A stretch of DNA of 64,000 bases from Poriferisodalis sp965262965 (GTDB lineage: Bacteria > Actinomycetota > Acidimicrobiia > Acidimicrobiales > Poriferisodalaceae): NCBI RefSeq assembly GCF_965262965.1, contig NZ_OZ253573.1, positions 1,426,001 to 1,490,000 of the forward strand, in the 5' to 3' direction. The notes below the pieces were generated by a model. That model saw only the letters and a program-made list of their open reading frames with translations. It did not search any database and had not been told where the DNA came from. The translations under genes and the position numbers were made by a program. This document shows, piece by piece, positions 18,402-27,404 of this stretch (within the stretch, counting starts at the first letter, position 1; each line of letters begins with the position of its first letter).

Positions 18402-19514
18402 TTGGTGGTGCGGGTGGTCTCGGCGGTGTTGCTTCCGTGGTGCCCGGACTGCGGGACGCCCAGCGGACGCTGTGATGACCGCCGAGACCGCGAGATACGG
18501 GACTTGAAGGTGTCGGGGCGGCCGACCACGCTGGTGTGGAGGCGGCGCCGGATGGTGTGCGATGTCTGCGACCGGCGCTTTGTGGAGGCCCATCGGGCGT
18601 TCGAGGGCAGCGTCACGGCGCGTCTGGCGCGCCGGATGGTGGCTGATGCCCGGGCGATGCCGGTCAACACGGCGGCTCGTGGTCATGGGGTGAGCTGGGG
18701 GCTGGTGAACGCGTTGGTGGTCGCCTGGGCGGGACTGGTCGCCGATCACCGCCGGCGGCGGCGATGCCGGGTGCTGTTGGTCGATGAGACCTCGATCCGC
18801 AAGCGGCACCGCTACGTCACGGTGCTGGTGAACGCCGACACCGGCGAGGTCCTCGCGATGGTGCCCCACCGCAGCCACGCAGCCCTGTCGGCGTTCCTCG
18901 CAGCCCAGGGGCACCGCTGGTGCAAAGGAGTGAAGGTCGTGGTGTCCGACGGCTCAAAGGCATACAACGCAGCCATCGACGCCCGGCTCGGCCACGCCCG
19001 CCACGTGCTGGACCGGTTCCACGTCATCAGATGGTTCCAAGCAGGGCTGGTCGCGGCGCGACGCGACGTCCAGCGACGCCCCGAGGGCTCGGTGCCCGCG
19101 TTCGACCGCGACGTGTTCAGGTCCAGGTTCCTGCTCATGCGCCGACCCGACAAGCTCAGCGAAGCCGAGCAGGCCCGCCTCGGCGAGCTGTTCGCCGCCC
19201 ATCCCCGGCTCACCGCAGCCTGGGACGCGCCCGCCGAGCTGCACGGCCTCTACCTTGCCGACGACCACAAAGGCGCGATGGCCGCGCTCGACCGGTTCGC
19301 CGACATCTACAGCACCGGGCTGATCCCCGAGTTCAGCGACACCGTCGACACATTCCTCGCCTGGCACAACCAGATCCTCGGCTGGCACCACGCCGCGCGG
19401 CCCAGCAACGGCCGCATCGAGGGAACAAACAACCTGCCCCAAGTCCTGCGCCGAACCGCACACGGGTTCACCAACTACGCCAACTTCGAAGCCCGCGGCA
19501 TCCTGCTGACATAA
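18402..19514 (+). pseudogene. ISL3-family transposase, N-terminus truncated
   Basis: About 370 residues. The ISL3 layout is clear: an N-terminal zinc finger (WCPDCGTPSG, then RMVCDVCDRRF), a helix-turn-helix, LVDETSIRKRH with the first catalytic D, VVSDGSKAYNAAI with the second, and the C-terminal NGRIEGTNNLPQVLRR with the catalytic E. The usual first ~30 residues before the zinc finger are missing at the junction with IS-A, so there is no proper start. The C-terminus looks complete. The truncated ends of two different elements meet here, which implies recombination or deletion. Confidence 0.75.
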
Positions 19515-19570
19515 TCAACCCCGCCGAGCCCAGCAGCCCCAATCCCAACAAAAGACGAAGGCTCGACAAT

Positions 19571-19675
19571 ATGCACCCCACGGGCCTGTGGTCCAATGGC
19601 ACGACCGTTTGGGTGGCCGACAACTTCGACGACATTATCTACACCTTCGAGGCGCCCGAGCTTCCGTCGGGCTAG
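19571..19675 (+). pseudogene. Remnant of a beta-propeller-like surface protein
   Basis: A 34-residue open stretch includes MHPTGLWSNGTTVWVADN followed by FDDIIYTF. This resembles the repeated GLWSNGTTxWVAD blades found in secreted proteins of some Actinomycetota. There is one blade only, and it begins directly after the ISL3 transposase. The rest of 19676-19980 holds no gene I can support. Confidence 0.4.
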
Positions 19676-19980
19676 GCCGCTACGCCGGTTCATCCCCCCC
19701 GTTGGGCAACAGCACGCTCGGCATCCGCCTCGCTGTACCGACGCGTCGTCGGCTTCCCAGGCGACATCTCATGTGGCATGACTCCATCCTCGTATCCAAG
19801 ATCAGGAGCCTCCAACCAAGCCATGGCGATTCACGACCAACCTATGGTGCCCCTTATGAAACCCGTCAAATTCGCTGTTAGCGAGGATTTGGTCATCTTT
19901 GCGGTACACGCCAGTACTCACGAAAACAGAACCTCGTGCTTTTCAACATAACCGCAGCCACATCCGGTCAACCTCAGCTT

Positions 19981-21186
19981 CTAGAGAATCTCAATGACCC
20001 CTGCTGATCTGAGGGACTCGACACGATCGTCGGTGTACCCGAGGACCTGCTTCAGCACCTCCGCAGTCTGTTCCCCAAGATCGGGCGCTCGGCCCTCAGA
20101 CTGGCCAGGCGTGCAGGAGAGCATCGGAACCGGCCACGGAAGAAGTGAGCCGTCCGTGCCGCTGCGGTGGAGGCTGCGACTATTCAGATGCGGGTCCTGA
20201 GCCGCATCGGCGGGCGTCAATATTACGCCGCAAACTAGTCCATTCGATTCCAACTTATCCACCACATCTTCTGCCGTCCGAGCAGCAATCCAATCAGCCA
20301 TCACGCCATCAATGACTTCTCGATGTATGGTGCGCGAGTCGATCGTCTGGTACTCCGGTTTCTCAGTCCAGTCCTCACGACCGATTGCTCGAGCGCATCG
20401 GTCGAACTGGTCATCGCCCTGTATTGAAATTGCCAACCACGTGTCGTCCTTGGTGCGAAAATGGCCGGTGGGTCCACCTCCAAGGCTGCGATTCCCGTGA
20501 CGTCCGTATACTTCTCCAGATCTGTCGTACAGCGTTAGCAGCGGTGCCAGTACGCGGAATGCAAGGTCGTAGAGTGCGACGTCAATGACCTGTCCTCGCT
20601 CCGAGGAAAAGCGCTCTATGATGGCAAGGCATATGCCAAGAGCGCCCAGGAAACTCGTAGTAAAATCACATACCGGAATGCTGCCTCCTGCGCGCATTGG
20701 CGGCCCACTTGGATCTCCCGTCATGTAACTAAGACCGCTGATTGCTTGGGCAACCGGGTCATAACCCGGACGCGAACTATACGGACCGGTTCTTCCGAAC
20801 CCTGATATATGCAGAGTAATCAAGCGCGGGTTCATAGATTGAAGCGTCTCATCGTCGAAGCCCCAAGTATCGAACAACCCCGGGCGCAGACTATCCATCA
20901 GAACGTCTGATTGCTTAATCAGATCTCCGAGAATCGCGCGTCCTGCCGTGTTACTCAGATCGACCGCAACCGACTTCTTGTTTCGTGCAAGCATTGACCA
21001 GTAGACGAACTCTCCGTCAGTCTGGGGTCCAAAAAGGCGAATAAGGTCGCCCCTCTTCGGCCGCTCGATCTTTATCACGTCCGCACCAAATTCTCCCAAG
21101 AGAGTACATGCGAAGGGACCCGCAATCAGTTCACCGACCTCCAAGACACGAATACCCTCCAATGGCAGCCGCCGGTCCTCCTGCAT
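19981..21186 (-). CDS. CaiB/BaiF (family III) CoA-transferase
   Basis: 401 residues, full length. The N-terminus IRVLEVGELIAGPFACTLLGEFGADVIKIERP is the class signature (here spread over residues 12-43), and the catalytic aspartate is expected in IPVCDFTTS. Such enzymes move CoA between acyl-CoA and a free acid. The ATG at 21186 has GGGAGG upstream. It is the last gene of the minus-strand catabolic operon and probably activates the acid released by the upstream oxygenases and hydrolase; that role is inferred. Confidence 0.9.
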   Translation of the reverse strand: MQEDRRLPLEGIRVLEVGELIAGPFACTLLGEFGADVIKIERPKRGDLIRLFGPQTDGEFVYWSMLARNKKSVAVDLSNTAGRAILGDLIKQSDVLMDSLRPGLFDTWGFDDETLQSMNPRLITLHISGFGRTGPYSSRPGYDPVAQAISGLSYMTGDPSGPPMRAGGSIPVCDFTTSFLGALGICLAIIERFSSERGQVIDVALYDLAFRVLAPLLTLYDRSGEVYGRHGNRSLGGGPTGHFRTKDDTWLAISIQGDDQFDRCARAIGREDWTEKPEYQTIDSRTIHREVIDGVMADWIAARTAEDVVDKLESNGLVCGVILTPADAAQDPHLNSRSLHRSGTDGSLLPWPVPMLSCTPGQSEGRAPDLGEQTAEVLKQVLGYTDDRVESLRSAGVIEIL

Positions 21187-21212
21187 GTGTAGCCTCCCGA
21201 TGTCCTGTCCGG

Positions 21213-22028
21213 CTATCGACCTTCGAATGCTGGCCGACGCTTTTCAAGGAACGCGAGCATCCCCTCTTGGTGATCCGACGAGAGAAACAAGGGGGCTTGC
21301 AACTGCGCTTCCAATGCGAGCGTCTGCTCCAACGTGGCAGTCGCGTTCAGTCTTGTGGCCCTCTTCGTTGCAGCAAGGGCAAGCGGCGGCAGAGCGGCAC
21401 ACTCGGCCGCCAGGCTGCGCACCTCGTCCGCGAGGTCCTCGTCCGGTACGACCCTGTTGACGAGGCCGATGCGGTCGGCCTCCTCAGCGGTGACGTCGCG
21501 TCCGGTCAGAAGCAGCTCAAGAGCCCGACCTTCACCGATCGCCCTCGGTAACAGGTATGTGCCACCCATTGCGGCAGAACTCAGCCCGATCTTCACGAAG
21601 CTCGAGGCGAAGCGCGCGCTCGGTGTTGCTAGGCGGATGTCGCATGCTAGCGCTATATTGCATCCTCCACCCATTGCTGGCCCGTTCACAGCTGCTATTA
21701 CTGGGTAAGAGATCCCGCGCAGCCTGAATACGAGGTCCGAAAGGGCTGTCATCATTTCCAACAGACCCCGAATCGCTTCGCCAGAAGGTCGGGCCGCTCG
21801 CTCGACCCACTCCTCCGAGAAATCCTTCAAATCGGCACCAGCGCAGAACGCCGGGCCTACAGCATCTATCACGAGGCATCGAGCCTCCACCTGGCTCTCG
21901 AGCCAGTCGAGCGCTGTGAAGAGATCGGCAACCAGCTCGGGGCGGATCGAGTTACGCTTGTCGGGACGGTTCAGCGTTATCGAGGCAATGTGATCATCGA
22001 CGCTGACCAATACGTTATCCAACTTCAT
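21213..22028 (-). CDS. Enoyl-CoA hydratase/isomerase (crotonase) family protein
   Basis: 271 residues. The oxyanion-hole segments FCAGADLKDF and GPAMGGGCNIALACD are present. The two glutamates of canonical enoyl-CoA hydratase are not: GGGCE is GGGCN, and the second position falls in FVKIGLSSAAMGG. This second segment resembles PaaG-type ring isomerases more than hydratases, so an isomerase or other crotonase reaction is likely. It lies 26 bp upstream of the CoA-transferase gene in the same operon. Confidence 0.85.
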   Translation of the reverse strand: MKLDNVLVSVDDHIASITLNRPDKRNSIRPELVADLFTALDWLESQVEARCLVIDAVGPAFCAGADLKDFSEEWVERAARPSGEAIRGLLEMMTALSDLVFRLRGISYPVIAAVNGPAMGGGCNIALACDIRLATPSARFASSFVKIGLSSAAMGGTYLLPRAIGEGRALELLLTGRDVTAEEADRIGLVNRVVPDEDLADEVRSLAAECAALPPLALAATKRATRLNATATLEQTLALEAQLQAPLFLSSDHQEGMLAFLEKRRPAFEGR

Positions 22029-22254
22029 CGGGCTCCTCTAGGGGCTATCGAGTGGCTATCCGGCAAGTGTCAGAGTCAGCCCGCTGCTCAATTGTTGAGG
22101 CGAACGACGCTCTCTGCCACGGCTGGGCGATCGCCAAGGGGTGGATGAAGCAGGCACAGTTGACCGTGGACCGGGCATCTGCCTTCCTACGCCCTCGTGT
22201 GCGCTCCTGCCGCTCCGTGGCCGAACAGTGGCTCTCGCTCATGCGTGGTTCATG

Positions 22255-22425
22255 CTAGGCGTCGTCTCCCTGGGAAGTCGATGCCGCAATTCGACCTTCT
22301 TCCTTCGCCAGACACTCCTCACAACGAATGAACCAGCGATAATCGATTGCGTGCCAACCACCTTCCGCGCACTCGTACACCTTCTCACACGAAGGACATT
22401 CATGGGTATGTGACTTCTGCTTCAA
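22255..22425 (-). CDS. Small zinc-ribbon protein, 56 residues
   Basis: Two Cys-x2-Cys knuckles, HECPSCEKVYEC and IRCEECLAKEEG, flank an aromatic stretch (GGWHAIDYRWF), a zinc-ribbon layout. It starts with TTG at 22425; GGAGGAGCGAGG just upstream supplies a strong ribosome binding site. It sits between the first LLM monooxygenase gene and the crotonase gene on the same strand. I do not recognise a family. By analogy with small zinc-ribbon partners of acyl-CoA enzymes it may assist one neighbour, but that is a guess. Confidence 0.6.
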   Translation of the reverse strand: MKQKSHTHECPSCEKVYECAEGGWHAIDYRWFIRCEECLAKEEGRIAASTSQGDDA

Positions 22426-22513
22426 ATCCTCGCTCCTCCAGTCGATCTACATATGGACTAAAGTAGACCGCAACCATTACCAGACCCGGCTCCACCTGCA
22501 ACCTAGACAACCT

Positions 22514-23719
22514 TCACCAACACCAGTCTCTTTCCCAAGGCGGAATCCAAACGCCCTCCGCCTTGAGGATCGGCAGTACTTTCTCCGCAAAGTCGCGAAT
22601 CGCGTGTTCTGACCAAATCGGAAAGGACAGCGAGAAGCCATTAAGACAGCCGACCTGATACATCTTCAGCAGGCCCTCGGCGATGGTCTCCGGGCTCCCG
22701 ACGAGACGGAACAGGCCCTGACCGATTCCCCAGTGCTCGAGGATCTCCTTCCTGGAGAGTCCGGCATACATGTCGGCTGTCTCCTTCACGCCTCCCGGGT
22801 CAGCCGCGGCGTCGTAGTACTCCGCGACCGCGCCCCAATCGAGTGAGTCGACGACCGACCGATAGAACTCCCTCGCCTCTTCGTCGGTGTCTCGCATGAA
22901 GATCACGATGGCGAACTGCGAGACGACGTCGTCCTCCTGCCGTCCGTGCTGCACGGCCCGCGCCCGCGTATCTGCGAGGAGCTCGGCGCCCTTCTCCGGC
23001 TCCATCGCGATCATGAAGTTGTAGTCCGTGTGTTTCGCCGCGAACTCCCGACCGCGCGGTGACCCGCCGGCCTGGACGATCAGGGGCCACGGCTCCTGCA
23101 AGGGCTTCGGACCGACGATCTTGCCCTTCGATCGATGGAACTCCCCCTCGAAGTCGATCGGCTCATCGGTGGTCCATAGCGCCTTGACGATCGTGATCAG
23201 CTCATCGGCTGCGTCATAGCGGTCCTGGTGAGACGGGAAGTCCACGCCGAAGACCTCACCGGTGTACTCGCCTCTGGGTGGGATACCGGTGACGACGTTC
23301 CACCCCCAGCGCCCACCGCTGAGCACGTCCAGATTTGCTCCGATACGGGCGATTGCCGCCGGTAGGAACGTCGTGGTGTAGATGGTCGTCACCACGCCGA
23401 TGCGCTTCGTCGCGGCGAACAGGTACGGGGCGAGCATTATCGGCTGCAGCAGCGGATCCATGTGTTTGGCCCGCGTGCTCTCCGGCCCGTACGGGATCGG
23501 GAAGTCGAGCATGAAGATGTAGTCGAATCCAACTTCCTCGACGAGGCTCGCGAGTCGCGTGTGCATCTCGACGTCGAGCCAGTCGGGGTTCGCGTCGGCG
23601 ACACGTCGGGACGTGGTGTGGAGGCACCCGGTCGGATGGAAGAACCCGAGGCGCATCGACTTGACGAACTTGTTCCTCTTTCTCACTGCCGTTTTGGTCA
23701 ATGTCGATTCTCGACTCAT
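22514..23719 (-). CDS. LLM-class flavin monooxygenase, NtaA/SnaA/DszA type
   Basis: 401 residues with the luciferase-like TIM barrel: FHPTGCLHTTSRR near the start, LDVLSGGRWGWNVVTG, YDAADELITIVKALW, and the flavin-phosphate-binding VQAGGSPRGREFAAKH. The type uses FMNH2 delivered by a separate reductase to oxygenate amines, thioethers or sulfones. No flavin reductase is in the window. The ATG at 23719 follows AAAGGAAAG; the frame extending to 24097 overlaps LLM-2 and is not used. Confidence 0.88.
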   Translation of the reverse strand: MSRESTLTKTAVRKRNKFVKSMRLGFFHPTGCLHTTSRRVADANPDWLDVEMHTRLASLVEEVGFDYIFMLDFPIPYGPESTRAKHMDPLLQPIMLAPYLFAATKRIGVVTTIYTTTFLPAAIARIGANLDVLSGGRWGWNVVTGIPPRGEYTGEVFGVDFPSHQDRYDAADELITIVKALWTTDEPIDFEGEFHRSKGKIVGPKPLQEPWPLIVQAGGSPRGREFAAKHTDYNFMIAMEPEKGAELLADTRARAVQHGRQEDDVVSQFAIVIFMRDTDEEAREFYRSVVDSLDWGAVAEYYDAAADPGGVKETADMYAGLSRKEILEHWGIGQGLFRLVGSPETIAEGLLKMYQVGCLNGFSLSFPIWSEHAIRDFAEKVLPILKAEGVWIPPWERDWCW

Positions 23720-23754
23720 GGTTGTCTTTCCTTTCGATCTGCGTTCGGAACGGC

Positions 23755-25076
23755 CTAGGCGCGAAGGCCCATCTTCTTGAGCCGCGGCATGAGCTCGTCT
23801 TCGACCTCGTGGACTCCCTTCATGGGGTCGAGGAACGACAACGCAACCGCGTCCTGCATGTGGTCGTCGGCGAGGTCTCGCAACTGCTCGGCGACGTCGT
23901 CGAAGCTGCCCATGAGGTGGATCCCGCCGAACCCGATGGCCAGCTTTCGGTAGTTCGCCGTACCGACGAGCTCCTCGAGCGAACCATCGCCGAGCCGATC
24001 GGCGATGGCGGTGTCCAGAAGTCCTTCCGCTTCTCCGGGCTGCTCCAACGCCTCCTGACGATGTTGTCTGCCGCAGTCGAGTCGATCGCCGCGACAAGCT
24101 CGTCGTACTCCGCCTGCGCCGACTCCGCGGTCTCTGCCATCGTCACGAACACCTGGACGAGCATCTTGAGTCGCCGGCCGTAGTTGTGCGCGGCGTAGAC
24201 CCTCGTGCGTTCGACGTGCTCGGCCAGCAGACTCAAGTCGTCTTCGGGGGCGTTGCAGAGGAGCCAATCGCAGTGCTTCGCTGCGAAGTCCACGGCGCCT
24301 TCGGATGCATCGCCACAGATCAAGATCGGTCGCGGTTGACGCGTCGGCCTGGGGCCGACCATTCCGACACGGGTGGACTTGAAGTATTCGCCTTCGAACT
24401 CGAACGGCGTCGTCAGGGACCACCAGTGCTTCATCAAGGTGACGAACTCGTCGGCGATCTCGTACCGGAGGCTGTAGTCGGTGTCCAGGCCGATCACCTC
24501 GGCATCACGACGACTCCAACCGGGAACGATGTTCAGGCCCCAGCGTCCGTTCGACACGTGGTCGAAGTTGCCGCCGAACCTGGCGATGTGCAGCGGATGG
24601 GCATGCTCGCTCATGTGGATCGACGAGAAGAGCGTCAGGTTCTCGGTCACCTGGGCCAGTGCCGGGGCGGTCGTCAATGAGTCGAGGCTGTCCTCGTGGA
24701 AGCCGATCTCGCCGGCGTATCCGAAGCGCCGCTCGAATGGGAGCTCGAAATCGAAACCGGCGCGGTCCGCCGACTCCACCAGCGCCGAGGCCCGGGGCCA
24801 TTGCCAGTAGTCCCGGAAGCGGTCGCGGTCCTCGAGGACCGCCCTCGACGCCACGGTTCCGCAGGACGCGTTCCAGCCCCAGAGACCCACCAAGAGGCGA
24901 TGCGGGCTCTCGACGTCGGGCTGACCGCCTGGATCGAAGGGGCCTCGGGTGATAGCCACTTTCTGATGGAATTTTCGCTGCGGCTGCAGCGTTTGGAGCG
25001 CGACGGTCTGGGTGATCTCCTCTTCCGGTTGCTCCGCGCCCTCGGGCGAATGCGCCTCTGTCGTTTCCGATGTCAC
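23755..25076 (-). pseudogene. LLM-class flavin monooxygenase 2, RutA/DmoA-like, frameshifted
   Basis: The first ~340 residues read normally (RFGGNFDHVSNGRWGLNIVPGW, then ADEFVTLMKHWW and GDASEGAVDFAAKHCDW). Near 24050-24060 the frame jumps by one base: after AADNIV the homologous continuation EALEQPGEAEGLLDT is in the next frame and runs to a stop at 23755, ending MPRLKKMGLRA like LLM-3. One indel therefore splits an otherwise intact gene; a sequencing error is equally possible. The ATG at 25074-25076 overlaps the LLM-3 stop. Confidence 0.8.
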
Positions 25077-26284
25077 TTGCGTAGCCCCATCTTGCGAAGC
25101 CGGGGGATGATGTGGTCCTCCAGCTGGTGGATCCCTCGCAGTGGATCGAGCCAGCAGAAGAGCTGACCCTCCTGTCCGTAGTCGGTGTGGAGCATCCGGA
25201 TGTGCTCCGCGACCGAGTCGTAGCCGCCGACGATTTGACGGCCGGCGATGCCGAGTCCGTAGCGGACAAAGTTCTCGGCGCCGACGGCCTGCTTGAGCGT
25301 CGCCGTCTCGCCGCCGAGTGGCAGTGAGAACGATGCACCTGTCTTGGTGCCCGGCTGGTCGAGCCCGCGGTACAGGTGCCAGCTCGTCGCCAGCTCGTCC
25401 ATCATTCCCTGCTGCTCGGCGAGAAGGGCCTCGGCCTTCTCGTCGGTCTCCTCCCAGATGCAGTAGCAGAAACTCATGACTCGGACCTGGCGGTTGTACT
25501 TCTCCGCTTGCTCCTTGGCCCGGTTGGCCACATCACCGAGGTCTTGCGGATCCCCGCTCGGGTTGGCTGCGAAGAGCCAATCGCAGTGCTTCGTAGCGAA
25601 ATCCACGCCGGCCGGCGAGTAGCCGGCGTTGACGAGGACCGGCCGGGGCTTACGTGTGGGCTTTGGCGTGACCCAGATCTCCTTGCCGGTGAAGTAGTCG
25701 CCCTCGAAGTCGAACGGCTCGTCCGCGTACCAACAGTGCTTCATGAACGTGACGAATTCGTCACACACGTCGTACCGGAGATCGTGGTCCATGAACGTCT
25801 CGCCGAACATCTCGACTTCGTCGCGAATCCAGCCGGCGACGATGTTGAGACCCCATCGACCATCGGACATGTGATCGATGGCCGCTCCCCACTTGGCGAA
25901 CTGCACCGGATGATGCTGATACCCGATGTGCGCTGTCGACGGCAGGAGGATGTCCGAGGTCAGCGGGGCGAGTCCAGCCGCCACGGTGAGGAAGTCGAGG
26001 GTGTTCTCGTTGTACTCGGTGATACCGCCATGACCGAGCCAACGACCGAACGGCACCTGGAACTCACAACCGATTCGGTCCGCCTCTTTGATCAAATGGG
26101 ATGCGGCAGGCCATTTCCAATAGTCACGGCGCCTCTCTGGATCTGACATCACAGCGATCGTCGGGGCTCCGCCGCCTGCAAGGTTCCATGCAAAAACTCC
26201 CAGGTAGACAGAATTCTGACTTTCGAAGTTAGGCTGCCCGTGCGGATCAAAAGGGCCCCTAATTTGTTCTGCTCGTTTAGCCAT
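25073..26284 (-). CDS. LLM-class flavin monooxygenase 3, RutA/DmoA-like
   Basis: About 403 residues, paralogous to LLM-2: FAKWGAAIDHMSDGRWG, NIVAGW, CDEFVTFMKHCWYADEPF, NAGYSPAGVDFATKHCDW, ending RLRKMGLRK. Family members include pyrimidine ring-opening RutA and dimethylsulfide monooxygenase. ATG 26284 has GAGAAG close upstream; GTG 26299 is an alternative. The stop overlaps the LLM-2 start by 4 bp, so the pair is translationally coupled and may form a heteromer. It is the first enzyme gene after the transporter. Confidence 0.88.
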   Translation of the reverse strand: MAKRAEQIRGPFDPHGQPNFESQNSVYLGVFAWNLAGGGAPTIAVMSDPERRRDYWKWPAASHLIKEADRIGCEFQVPFGRWLGHGGITEYNENTLDFLTVAAGLAPLTSDILLPSTAHIGYQHHPVQFAKWGAAIDHMSDGRWGLNIVAGWIRDEVEMFGETFMDHDLRYDVCDEFVTFMKHCWYADEPFDFEGDYFTGKEIWVTPKPTRKPRPVLVNAGYSPAGVDFATKHCDWLFAANPSGDPQDLGDVANRAKEQAEKYNRQVRVMSFCYCIWEETDEKAEALLAEQQGMMDELATSWHLYRGLDQPGTKTGASFSLPLGGETATLKQAVGAENFVRYGLGIAGRQIVGGYDSVAEHIRMLHTDYGQEGQLFCWLDPLRGIHQLEDHIIPRLRKMGLRK

Positions 26285-26375
26285 GATCTTCTCGCACACC
26301 TCCCACTGGCAGTTACAATCTTGCGCCGTCTATCTCGCGCCCAGAACGTGGCCAGGCCGCAATAACTGGCCAAAT

Positions 26376-27404
26376 CTACTTGACAACATTCATCATCCGT
26401 TCGCGGTCGATCGTGGTAGCGACCGCCAAAATCACCACAAATCCGACGATCATCATTCGAGTAAACGAACTGACGCCCATGATACCCAGGCCGTTGCTTA
26501 GAATGCTGACTATCGTGACACCCAGAAGCGTCCTGTGGACCCCACCGACTCCTCCGCTTAGCGCTGTTCCCCCAACGACGATGGCAGCAATGCTATCTAG
26601 GAGAAAGTTCGCACCAACCTGAGGTGAGCCTGAGCCAAGACGCGCCAAGATGAATGCACCAGCCACGCCGGCAAACGCACCTGAGACCGTAAATGCGTAG
26701 ATCTTGTACCGTCGAACGCGAATTCCGGCTACGGTCGCCACGGCCTCGCCCGCGCCTATAGCCGCTATGTACCGGCCAAATCTGGTCCAGCTTCCAACGA
26801 AGATTAGTACGGCAGATGACGCTAGAGCGAACAGCGCGGCATTTGGAAGATTGGGGATGAGTTGGCCGATAGCTAGTTGTCTAAATGGCGGATTTCCAAC
26901 GGGGACCGAGCGGCCTTGGAGCAGGTGTAAAGAAAGCCCGCCAAAGATCGAAAGAGTACCCAGCGTCACCAGAAAGGATGGAAGCCGAAAATAGGTCGTT
27001 ATCAGGCCGTTGAGGAGACCTGTCGTGATGCCGACGGCGATCGCGACGGGCATAGCCAAATACCCAATATTGTAGTCACGCACCAACACCGCAGCGAACG
27101 CCGACGCCAACGTTGCCGCCGATCCAACTGACAGGTCGATGCCGCCCATTAGCACAACGAACGTGGCTCCCAACGTGATGAACAATAACGGAGCCGCTTG
27201 GGACGCAACAATCGTAAAATTCGAGATAGTCAAGAATCGGGGTTCGAGTACGCCGAAGAACATGACGAGGACAAGTAGTGACACAAATGGCAGTATTTTA
27301 TTCCTAAGGCCGGGCGATAACTGGAAGGAGAGCCCGCCACGAGCAGCTAGTTCGCGGCGCGGCTCTGAATCCGTCTGCGTCGAATAACCGTCGTCTGTAC
27401 TCAA
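26376..27404 (-). CDS. ABC transporter permease, ribose (RbsC) type
   Basis: 342 residues with 8-10 hydrophobic segments. The family landmark GGIDLSVGSAATLASA follows the second segment and IAAIGAGEAVATVAGI the sixth. The N-terminal ~35 residues are polar. It starts with TTG at 27404, overlapping the ATPase stop by 4 bp (TTGA), so it is translationally coupled. It forms the membrane channel with the ATPase and binding protein upstream. Confidence 0.9.
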   Translation of the reverse strand: MSTDDGYSTQTDSEPRRELAARGGLSFQLSPGLRNKILPFVSLLVLVMFFGVLEPRFLTISNFTIVASQAAPLLFITLGATFVVLMGGIDLSVGSAATLASAFAAVLVRDYNIGYLAMPVAIAVGITTGLLNGLITTYFRLPSFLVTLGTLSIFGGLSLHLLQGRSVPVGNPPFRQLAIGQLIPNLPNAALFALASSAVLIFVGSWTRFGRYIAAIGAGEAVATVAGIRVRRYKIYAFTVSGAFAGVAGAFILARLGSGSPQVGANFLLDSIAAIVVGGTALSGGVGGVHRTLLGVTIVSILSNGLGIMGVSSFTRMMIVGFVVILAVATTIDRERMMNVVK

